From Candidatus Wallbacteria bacterium (GTDB lineage: Bacteria > Muiribacteriota > UBA6191 > JACPRK01): 38,730 nt of DNA. The notes beneath the pieces were generated by a model. That model was given only the letters and a program-made list of their open reading frames with translations. It did no database searches and was not told where the DNA came from. The stretch is taken from NCBI GenBank assembly GCA_016213845.1, contig JACQZN010000038.1, positions 1 to 38,730 of the forward strand, in the 5' to 3' direction. This document shows, one piece after another, positions 1 to 6,016 of this stretch; the first letter of the stretch is position 1, and every line of letters begins with the position of its first letter. The position numbers were made by a program, and so were the translations under genes.

Positions 1-244
1 CGGAAACCCTGAGGAAAGGCTGGATGCGGCGAGAGGGTGTCTAGCGTGCTCATGCGGAGTGCGGTCCCCGCCGAGCTTCGCAGGGCCGTCTGGCCCCGCC
101 TGGCGCGACTGCCGGGACAGTGGCTGGTACTTAGCACAATCTCCCCGCCCCATGCCAGCCTCGCCGAGCGTACGGCGGCCCGCGGGGAGCATGTCCCGCA
201 GGGGGGACCACCCGAGGGGCGTCGAGGGCGATGCTCGCCTTCGT
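1..244. other. Leading stretch without a recognisable gene
   Basis: I see no ORF here whose translation resembles a protein family. Open frames across it are arginine/proline-rich, as expected by chance at this G+C. It could hold the end or control region of a gene lying to the left, but nothing supports that directly. Confidence 0.4.
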
Positions 245-346
245 GCCCGAGCCCGAGCCCTAGCCCATGCCCGAGCCCTAGCCCATGCCCAAGCCCTAGC
301 CCATGCCCAAGCCCTAGCCCATGCCCAAGCCCGCGCCCTTGCCCGA
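245..346 (+). repeat. Hexamer array GCCCNN, 17 units, ending at an ATG
   Basis: Seventeen consecutive 6-nt units of the form GCCCNN (NN = GA, TA, AT, AA, GC or TT) run without a slip. The last unit ends at 346 and the next three bases (347-349) are the ATG of the four-helix-bundle remnant. The strand is C-rich and G-poor. A G-rich inverted counterpart lies at 538-633. The array is open in the frame of the downstream ORF, where it would encode an Ala/Arg/His/Gln repeat, but coding use is doubtful. Confidence 0.95.
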
Positions 347-640
347 ATGGAGCTTGCGATGAAGATGTTCGACCACGAGAAGCTCGATGTCTACGCAGCG
401 TCCATGGAGTGCGCGGCAACGCTTCACGTCTGCCACCGCTTGGGCCTGCTCGAGCACGTTCTGCACCCCATAGGTCGTGAAGTACTCCTGCGAATCGTGG
501 CCATGCTTGTCCAGATGGCTCGAGAGCTGGCCGAGTCGGGCACGGGCACGGGCATGAGCTTGGGCACGGGCACGGGCACGGGCTTGGGCACGGGCACGGG
601 CATGGGCTCGGGCACGGGCATGGGCTTGGGCACGGGGTGA
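347..640 (+). pseudogene. Four-helix-bundle (S23/IVP family) protein, internally deleted remnant
   Basis: The frame starting at ATG 347 or 359 reads MKMFDHEKLDVY, the characteristic N-terminus of four-helix-bundle proteins of the S23 (23S rRNA intervening-sequence) family. It jumps at once to ECAATLHVCHRLGL followed by GREVLLRIVAML, which matches the last helix of the same family. The family is normally about 115-130 aa. Here the central helices, roughly 65-70 codons, are missing in frame, leaving about 60 family residues plus a tail of Gly-Thr repeats encoded by the right-hand hexamer array, with the stop at 638-640. A GGAG at 349-352 could serve ATG 359. I infer a dead or miniaturised copy. 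The family assignment is from memory of conserved motifs. A functional micro-protein cannot be excluded. Confidence 0.7.
538..633 (+). repeat. Hexamer array GGGCNN, 16 units, inverted relative to 245-346
   Basis: Sixteen 6-nt units (GGGCAC, GGGCAT, GGGCTT, GGGCTC and one GAGCTT) run in register, followed by GGGG and the TGA stop of the remnant gene. The reverse complement is of the same GCCCNN family as the left array, so the two form imperfect inverted repeats of about 100 bp around a core of about 190 bp. GGG tracts every 6 nt also make this strand a strong G-quadruplex candidate. Confidence 0.95.
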
Positions 641-687
641 TACGAAGGGCCCCCCTGCGTGACCTGCACCCCAGCCCGAGGAGTGCG

Positions 688-717
688 TTGACACGGAGCT
701 GCCCTCGGCCCTATCCT
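688..717 (+). promoter_or_regulatory. Sigma70-type promoter of hemE
   Basis: A perfect -35 TTGACA at 688-693 is followed after 18 bp by TATCCT at 712-717. The ATG of hemE at 730 begins only 12 nt after the -10 box, so the predicted leader is about 6 nt and has no Shine-Dalgarno sequence. Confidence 0.65.
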
Positions 718-729
718 CGGCGGACCGCC

Positions 730-1791
730 ATGACGCACCCCGAAAAGGATGCCCTGAATAGCTCGGCCTTCATGAAGGCTTGCCGGCGCGAGCCCGCGCC
801 GTACACCCCGATCTGGGTGCTGCGCCAGGCGGGCCGCTACATGGCGGAGTACCGGGAGGTCCGGGCAAAGGTCTCGTTCCTGGAGCTCTGCAAGACGCCG
901 GAGCTGGCTGCCGAGGTGACCGTCACGGCCGCGAAGCGGCTGGGTGTGGACGCCGCCATCATCTTCTCGGACATCCTGGTGCTGCTGGAGCCGCTGGGAA
1001 TGGAGCTGGAGTTCACGAAAGGGGAGGGGCCCGTCCTGCACAACGCCTTGAGGGAGCCGGCCCAGATCGACGCCCTGCGCGAGGTGGACCCCTCGGAGTC
1101 GCTCGGGTTCGTCTTCGACGCGATCGGGCTGACGCGCAAGGAGCTGCCGGCCAGCTTGCCGCTCATCGGGTTTTCGGGCGCGCCGTTCACGCTGGCGGCC
1201 TACGCCATCGAGGGCGGCTCCAGCAGGAACTTCGACTTGACGAAGGCCTTCATGTACCGCCATCCGGGCGCGTGGGCCGAGCTGATGGGGAAGCTCTCGC
1301 GCGCGGTGGCGGCGTATCTGCGCGGACAGATCGACGCGGGCGCACAGGTCGTGCAGCTCTTCGATAGCTGGGTCGGCTGTCTTTCGCCCTCGGACTACCG
1401 GCGCTACGTGCTTCCCCACACGAGCGAGATCATCCGCCGGCTCCAGCCAGGCGTGCCGGTGATCCACTTCGGCGTCGGGACGGGCATGCTCCTGGAGGCG
1501 ATGCGCGAGGCCGGCGGCGACGTGATCGGCCTGGACTTCCACGTGGAGCTCGACAGCGCCTGGGCCCGGCTCGAAGGGGTCGGCGTGCAGGGAAATCTCG
1601 ACCCCGTGACGCTCCTGGCCTCCCGGGAGTTCGCGCTCGAGCGCGCCGGCCGGGTCCTGGAGCAGGCCGCCGGCAAGCCCGGCCACATCTTCAACCTGGG
1701 GCATGGCGTGCTCCCCTCGACGCCGGTCGATAACGTCATCGCGCTCGTCGACTTCGTCCACGAGCGTTCGGCCCGCTCCGAGAGGCGATGA
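730..1791 (+). CDS. hemE: Uroporphyrinogen decarboxylase
   Basis: This enzyme decarboxylates the four acetate side chains of uroporphyrinogen III to give coproporphyrinogen III in cytosolic haem synthesis. The 353-aa product has the usual family length. It carries the substrate-binding signature WVLRQAGRY near the N-terminus, GFSGAPFTLAAYAIEG in the middle, and FGVGTG and FNLGHGVLPSTP near the C-terminus. I start it at ATG 730 (THPEKDALNSSAF), because an upstream GTG at 637 lies at the end of the hexamer array and adds an unrelated Pro/Arg-rich tail. It has a consensus promoter at 688-717. Its stop overlaps the start of the next gene by 4 bp (ATGA), so the two are co-translated. Confidence 0.97.
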   Translation: MTHPEKDALNSSAFMKACRREPAPYTPIWVLRQAGRYMAEYREVRAKVSFLELCKTPELAAEVTVTAAKRLGVDAAIIFSDILVLLEPLGMELEFTKGEGPVLHNALREPAQIDALREVDPSESLGFVFDAIGLTRKELPASLPLIGFSGAPFTLAAYAIEGGSSRNFDLTKAFMYRHPGAWAELMGKLSRAVAAYLRGQIDAGAQVVQLFDSWVGCLSPSDYRRYVLPHTSEIIRRLQPGVPVIHFGVGTGMLLEAMREAGGDVIGLDFHVELDSAWARLEGVGVQGNLDPVTLLASREFALERAGRVLEQAAGKPGHIFNLGHGVLPSTPVDNVIALVDFVHERSARSERR

Positions 1792-3293
1792 GCCCGGGTG
1801 GCGCGGCGGGGCTTCGCCCGCTCTCGGTCGTCGTCATCGGCAGCGGCGTCAGCGGCCTCTCCGCCGCGCACCGCATCTGGACCGAATCGCGCCGCCGACG
1901 GATCGAGCTCGAGCTGACGGTCCTCGACGCTTCGGCTCGCCCGGGCGGTGCCATCGGCACGGTCGAGCGGGACGGCTTCGTGATGGAGCAGGGGCCCGAC
2001 TGCTTCCTGTCGACTAAGCCGGCGGCCGTGCAGCTCTGCCATGAGCTGGGTCTGGCGGCTGATCTGATGGGCACCAACCCGCACCATCGCCGGAGCTACA
2101 TCGCCCGCGACGGCGAGCTGCACCAGGTGCCTGAGGGTTTCCACCTGCTGGCTCCGTCGAAGTTCTGGCCGTTCGTGACGACCGGGCTCTTCTCGTGGGC
2201 CGGCAAGCTGCGGATGGGAATGGATCTTCTCATCCCCGCGCGCCGCGGCGGCCGCGAGGAGACGCTGGCGGAGTTCGTCATCCGGCGGCTGGGCCGGGAG
2301 GCGCTCGACCAGGCGGCGCAGCCGATGATTGGCGGCATCTACACGGCCGATCCGCGGAAGCTCTCGCTGCAAGCGACGATGCCTCAGTTTCTCGAGATGG
2401 AGCAGAAGTACGGCAGCATCCTGCTGGCGATGTGGAAGGCCCGGCAGGCCCAGGGCGCCGCGCCCCGGGCGGGCGGCCGCGCCAGCGGCGCGCGCTACGA
2501 CCTGTTCCTGACGCTGCGCGGCGGGCTGGCCCGGCTGGTCGAGTCGCTCGTTGCGAGGCTTCCCGCGGGCTCGATCCAGAGTGGCTCGACCGTCGAGTCG
2601 CTCGAGCGTACCGGTCTGCGATGGAGGGTCCGCTCAGGTGCTCTAGGCGCGCTCGAGGCCGACGCCGTCTGCGTCTCGCTGCCGGCCGGTGCGACCTCTC
2701 GTCTGCTCGCCCACGCGGACCCTCCGCTCGCCCAGGACCTGGCGGGCATCCCGTATGCCTCCGTGGCGACGGTGAACCTGGGGTTCGATCGCTCCCAGGT
2801 GCGCCATCCGCTCGACGGCATGGGGTTCGTCGTTCCGGCGGTGGAACGCCGCGCGATCGTGGCCGCCTCATTCAGCAGCGTCAAGTTCGCGGGCCGTTCG
2901 CCGGCTGACCGAGCGCTGCTGAGAGCGTTCGTAGGCGGCGCGATGCACCCGGAGGCCCTGGCGATGGACGATGACGCGCTGGTGGAAGCCGTGATGCGGG
3001 ACCTACGCCAGTACGTCGGCGTCCAGGGCGCACCCAGGACGGTCCTGGTAAGCCGCTACGAGTCGGCGATGGCGCAGTACTGCGTCGGGCACCTGGAGCG
3101 GGTGGCGCGCATCGAGGCCCATGAGGCCGCGCTGCCCGGCCTGGCGCTGGCAGGCAACGGCTATCGCGGCGTCGGCATCGGCGACTGCGTGGCCAGCGGC
3201 GAGCGCGCTGCCAGGCGGCTGATCGACTACCTGACCGACCTCGACGCGGCTCGCCACAACGGGGCTCGCGAGCTCGCCGCCGCGGCCTGCTGA
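1788..3293 (+). CDS. hemY: Oxygen-dependent protoporphyrinogen/coproporphyrinogen oxidase (HemY/CgoX family)
   Basis: This FAD flavoprotein oxidises protoporphyrinogen IX (or coproporphyrinogen III in the coproporphyrin route) late in haem synthesis. The 501-aa product starts with the Rossmann dinucleotide motif VVIGSGVSGLSAAHRI (residues ~14-30). It continues with a motif around FVMEQGPDCFL, which is typical of the family, and ends with GNGYRGVGIGDCVASGERAA, the C-terminal FAD-contact motif. It overlaps hemE by 4 bp. The common third member of this gene set, hemH, is not next to it, so sequence alone does not say which of the two late haem routes is used. Confidence 0.93.
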   Translation: MSPGGAAGLRPLSVVVIGSGVSGLSAAHRIWTESRRRRIELELTVLDASARPGGAIGTVERDGFVMEQGPDCFLSTKPAAVQLCHELGLAADLMGTNPHHRRSYIARDGELHQVPEGFHLLAPSKFWPFVTTGLFSWAGKLRMGMDLLIPARRGGREETLAEFVIRRLGREALDQAAQPMIGGIYTADPRKLSLQATMPQFLEMEQKYGSILLAMWKARQAQGAAPRAGGRASGARYDLFLTLRGGLARLVESLVARLPAGSIQSGSTVESLERTGLRWRVRSGALGALEADAVCVSLPAGATSRLLAHADPPLAQDLAGIPYASVATVNLGFDRSQVRHPLDGMGFVVPAVERRAIVAASFSSVKFAGRSPADRALLRAFVGGAMHPEALAMDDDALVEAVMRDLRQYVGVQGAPRTVLVSRYESAMAQYCVGHLERVARIEAHEAALPGLALAGNGYRGVGIGDCVASGERAARRLIDYLTDLDAARHNGARELAAAAC

Positions 3294-3303
3294 ACCGGGT
3301 CGG

Positions 3304-3328
3304 GGCCGCGAGGCCTTTTTGTTATACT
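3304..3328 (+). promoter_or_regulatory. Small hairpin plus extended -10 promoter before the DUF4178 operon
   Basis: A short GGCC-GCGA-GGCC hairpin followed by TTTTT (3316-3320) may be a weak intrinsic terminator for hemE-hemY. It runs into TGTTATACT (3320-3328), a good extended -10 element. I see no -35 box. The ATG at 3347 is 18 nt further, with GGAGG at 3337-3341, so this gene has a short leader with a normal ribosome-binding site. Confidence 0.5.
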
Positions 3329-3346
3329 CTGGCCCCGGAGGCCGAG

Positions 3347-3979
3347 ATGATACGCAAGGCGAGTTGCCCCTCGTGCGGAGGACCCCTGGAGTTCAAGAAC
3401 GCCGGTTCGCACTGGATCGTTTGCGAGCATTGCGGGACGCTGGCCGTGCGCAAGGACGTCGACCTGGAGGCCGTCGGAAAGGTCGCGGCGCTGCACCAGG
3501 ACGGCTCGCCCGTGCAGCTCGGCACACGCGGCAAGTTCCGCGGCCTGGGATTCGAGGTCGTTGGCCGGCTCCAGCTACAGTACCCCCAGGGATTCTGGAA
3601 CGAGTGGTATCTCGCCTTCGGCGACGGCACCGACGGCTGGCTCGGGGAGACCCAGGGCAGTTACGCCGTGTCGAGACTGGCGAAGCGGCAGGTGCGCGTG
3701 CCCGCCTTCGCCCAGCTCTCTCCCGGAGCGTCCGTGGGAGTGGACGGCCTCACTCTCGAGGTGAAGGACCTGCAGAAGGCGCGCTGCATCAGCGGTGAGG
3801 GGGAGCTGCCCTTCGAGGTGCGCGGAGGCTACGAGGCGCCGGTCGCCGACCTGGTGGGACCCGGAGCGCGGTTCGGCACCATCGACTACAGCGAGGAGCC
3901 TCCGCTGGTGTTCGTGGGCGAGTATGTCGAGTTCGACGAGCTGAAGCTGACGAACCTCCGGGAGATCGAAGGCTGGTGA
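3347..3979 (+). CDS. DUF4178 domain protein with N-terminal zinc ribbon
   Basis: The 210-aa protein has no signal peptide or membrane segment and is predicted cytosolic. It opens with a four-cysteine zinc ribbon, CPSCGG and CEHCG (C7, C10, C26, C29), followed by a DUF4178 beta-rich domain recognisable by FWNEWYLAFGDGTDGWLGE at about residues 84-102. The function of DUF4178 is unknown. From memory of comparative genomics, such genes travel with DUF350 and SpeE-like membrane proteins in loci linked to envelope stress, which fits the next four genes. The start is set by GGAGG 5 nt before ATG 3347. The stop is 1 nt before the next ATG, so translation is likely coupled. Confidence 0.85.
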   Translation: MIRKASCPSCGGPLEFKNAGSHWIVCEHCGTLAVRKDVDLEAVGKVAALHQDGSPVQLGTRGKFRGLGFEVVGRLQLQYPQGFWNEWYLAFGDGTDGWLGETQGSYAVSRLAKRQVRVPAFAQLSPGASVGVDGLTLEVKDLQKARCISGEGELPFEVRGGYEAPVADLVGPGARFGTIDYSEEPPLVFVGEYVEFDELKLTNLREIEGW

Positions 3980-3980
3980 G

Positions 3981-5306
3981 ATGACAGGCTCGCCCGGTCA
4001 GACCGACTCCCCGAAGACCGAGGGGCTCAAGTGCACGGCCTGCGGCGCGCCGATCGAGCTGCGGGCCGCCAACGTCACCGAACGCGTCGCCTGCGCCTAC
4101 TGCGGCAGCGTGCTCGATGCCAAGCACCCGCAGCTGGCCATCATCCAGAAGCTCGACCGCCAGGTCCGTTACCAGCCCATCATCCCGCTCGGCCGCCGCG
4201 GCCAGATCCGGGGCGAGACGATGGAGTGCATCGGGATGCAGCGGCGCCGGGTGACGGTGGAGGGCGTCAACTACGAGTGGAGCGAGTACCTCCTCTGGAA
4301 TCCCTACAAGGGCTTTCGGTTCCTGGCCGAGTGCAACGGCCACTGGAGCTACATCAAGATCACCAACCACGTGCCGAAGCTCCTGCCCGGCTCGGGCCAG
4401 CAGGAGCTGGAGTACATGGGCAAGCGGTACCGGCATTTCCAGACGGCCACGGCGACGACCGTGCTGGTGGTGGGGGAGTTCAACTGGCAGGTGGTAGTCG
4501 GGGAGACCGCGCGCGTCAGCGATTTCGTGCACCCGCCGCTGGTCGTCTCGCGGGAGGTCACCGGAAACGAGATCACCTGGGCGGTCGGAGAGTACGCTTC
4601 CCCCGAGACGGTCTGGCAGGCTTTCAAGCTGGCGGGCTCCCCTAGGGAGTCGATCGGCGTCGCGCCGACGCAGCCCTGGGCGCACGAGACGAAGTACTCG
4701 GCTCGGATGCGGCTCTGGCCGCTCTTCCTGGCGGTGGCGTTCGCCATCCACGCCTTCTTCTGGTCGTTCGTGGACGCTTCCAAGCTGGTCAAGACCTGGA
4801 GATTCACGGTGTCGCCGCAAGACGTGGAGAAGACGCGCCTCACGGAGAGCTTCGAGCTCGATGGCCGCACGAGCGACGTGGAGGTACGGCTGTCGACGAA
4901 CCTGTCGAACAACTGGGCGTACTTCAACATGGCGCTCGTGAACGAGAGCACCAACGTCGCCTACGACTTCGGGCGCGAGGTGAGTTACTACTACGGCAGC
5001 GACAGCGACGGGAGCTGGTCGGAGGGTGGGCAGTCCGACGAGTGCTACCTGCCAAGCGTGCCGGCCGGGCGCTACTTCCTGCTCGTGGAGACCGAGCCCG
5101 CGAACGTGAACGTGGCCTTCGACGTCTCGATCTGGCGGGACGTCCCGATGCACCGCCACTTGATCTTTGCAGTGATGCTGCTCAGCGTGCCGGGGCTCTG
5201 GCTCTGGTGGCGGCGACGAAGTTTCGAGTACAACCGGTGGCTGGAGTCGGATCATCCGATGGAGCCTCTGGTGAAGTTCGGCGGGGAGAGTGACGACGAT
5301 GACTGA
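3981..5306 (+). CDS. Membrane-anchored DUF4178 protein with zinc ribbon
   Basis: The 441-aa protein has a second N-terminal zinc ribbon (CTACGAP and CAYCGS, residues ~17-39). A DUF4178 domain follows, marked by YEWSEYLLWNPYKGFRFL and NGHWSYIKI. A hydrophobic helix (LWPLFLAVAFAIHAFFWSF, ~244-264) leads to a region of about 130 residues, predicted beta-rich and on the far side of the membrane. A second helix (LIFAVMLLSVPGLWLWW, ~394-411) precedes a short acidic tail ending in DDDD. Ribbon and DUF4178 parts should therefore face the cytosol. It is the long paralogue of the preceding gene and begins 1 nt after it. It overlaps the next small gene by 8 bp, giving a tight operon. The biochemical role is unknown. 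Confidence 0.85.
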   Translation: MTGSPGQTDSPKTEGLKCTACGAPIELRAANVTERVACAYCGSVLDAKHPQLAIIQKLDRQVRYQPIIPLGRRGQIRGETMECIGMQRRRVTVEGVNYEWSEYLLWNPYKGFRFLAECNGHWSYIKITNHVPKLLPGSGQQELEYMGKRYRHFQTATATTVLVVGEFNWQVVVGETARVSDFVHPPLVVSREVTGNEITWAVGEYASPETVWQAFKLAGSPRESIGVAPTQPWAHETKYSARMRLWPLFLAVAFAIHAFFWSFVDASKLVKTWRFTVSPQDVEKTRLTESFELDGRTSDVEVRLSTNLSNNWAYFNMALVNESTNVAYDFGREVSYYYGSDSDGSWSEGGQSDECYLPSVPAGRYFLLVETEPANVNVAFDVSIWRDVPMHRHLIFAVMLLSVPGLWLWWRRRSFEYNRWLESDHPMEPLVKFGGESDDDD

Positions 5307-5487
5307 CGACCGGTTCTACCTCTCCTACGGGGCGGCGATCCTCTTGCTGCTGGCCACGGCCCACTTCCGGGGCTGGACCTTCACCGACGTCGACGAGGTG
5401 AAAGAGGTCCCGCGGACCGTGCGGGACAACCCGGGAAGCTACCGGCAGCACTACCACTCCCACTATCACTACATTGGAGGCAAGTGA
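5299..5487 (+). CDS. 62-aa membrane peptide with a PGSYRQHY motif
   Basis: A single N-terminal hydrophobic segment (FYLSYGAAILLLLATA) is followed by GWTFTDVDEVKEVP, then RDNPGSYRQHY and a His/Tyr-rich tail. The start is ATG 5299, with GGGGAG about 10 nt upstream. A GTG at 5290 would add three residues. The gene overlaps the DUF4178 gene by 8 bp and ends just before DUF350, so it belongs to the operon. I do not recognise a named family, although I believe similar small proteins occur in DUF4178/SpeE loci. It could be an accessory subunit; its length and position make a chance ORF unlikely. Confidence 0.7.
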   Translation: MTDDRFYLSYGAAILLLLATAHFRGWTFTDVDEVKEVPRTVRDNPGSYRQHYHSHYHYIGGK

Positions 5488-5488
5488 G

Positions 5489-5707
5489 ATGCTCGACCCG
5501 CAGTTCGTGCCGCATGCCGTCAACGCCCTGATCTTCGCGGCGCTCGGCCTGATTGTCTTCGTCGCCGGCTTCGTCGTGATCGATTGGTGGACGCCCTACG
5601 ATCTCTGGAAGGAGATCGTCGAGGAGAAGAACACCGCACTTGCCATCATGGTCGCCGGCATCTCGCTGGGCCTCTCTCTTATCATCGCCGCCGCCATCCA
5701 CGGCTAG
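5489..5707 (+). CDS. DUF350 family inner-membrane protein
   Basis: The 72-aa protein has two hydrophobic helices (LIFAALGLIVFVAGFVVID and ALAIMVAGISLGLSLIIAAAI) separated by a short charged loop, DLWKEIVEEKNTA. This is the layout and loop of DUF350 (YjfL-like) proteins. The start is ATG 5489, with GGAGG at 5476-5480, 8 nt away. DUF350 proteins occur in polyamine- and PspA-associated loci, and here the gene sits between DUF4178 and a SpeE-like transmembrane enzyme. The molecular role is unknown. Translational spacing with the upstream gene (1 nt) supports the same transcript. Confidence 0.85.
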   Translation: MLDPQFVPHAVNALIFAALGLIVFVAGFVVIDWWTPYDLWKEIVEEKNTALAIMVAGISLGLSLIIAAAIHG

Positions 5708-5712
5708 CCCCC

Positions 5713-5741
5713 GGGGGAGGCTTGAGGCTTGAGGGGTCAGA
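5713..5741 (+). repeat. Short purine-rich heptad array after DUF350
   Basis: GGGGAGG, CTTGAGG, CTTGAGG and GGTCAGA follow the DUF350 stop codon by a few bases. They are the same heptad family as the arrays around the speE-like gene, in the G-rich orientation. From 5742 to 5890 I see no gene and no clear structure apart from a run of ten C at 5884-5893. Confidence 0.8.
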
Positions 5742-5890
5742 AGGCAGATCTCAGCACAGGTGCCAAGATTCAGGTGACTAGTCCCAGCTGGCCGGCCCGA
5801 TGCTCCCGGGGCAATTCAGATGGCAGGCCGCCATCCACTCCTCACGGACTCCCTTCCACTCACCAACTCATCCCGTTGCTTGCCCCCCCC

Positions 5891-6016
5891 CCCGAATCCC
5901 GATCCCTGAAACCTGATCCCTCCTCCCTCACTCCTCAAGCCTCAAGCCTCACTCCTCAAGCCTCAAGCCTCACTCCTCAAGCCTCACTCCTCAAGCCTCA
6001 CTCCTCAAGCCTCCCC
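5891..6016 (+). repeat. Pyrimidine-rich heptad array, 18 units, ending exactly at the speE-like ATG
   Basis: Eighteen 7-nt units in unbroken register read CCC or CCT followed by GAAT, GATC, GAAA, CCTC, CACT, CAAG and finally CCCC. The outer units are CCTGATC-type and the inner ones alternate CCTCACT and CCTCAAG. The last unit ends at 6016 and ATG follows at 6017, so there is no Shine-Dalgarno sequence. The transcript would be C-rich and G-poor for 126 nt, the composition Rho prefers. A mirror-image array follows the gene. Confidence 0.95.

Noticed and set aside
59..346. Open frame with Ala-His-Ala-Gln repeats before the four-helix-bundle core
   Set aside because: It is the translation of the GCCCNN array. 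A 6-nt period keeps any frame open, and no start signal or family match supports it.
730..3293. Unusual haem cluster because hemH is missing
   Set aside because: hemE, hemH and hemY are often but not always adjacent. Absence in a 38-kb window is not informative.
5729..6016. N-terminal extension of the speE-like protein with Ser-Leu-Thr-Pro-Gln repeats
   Set aside because: It is the heptad array read as protein. The real protein starts at the membrane helix at 6017.
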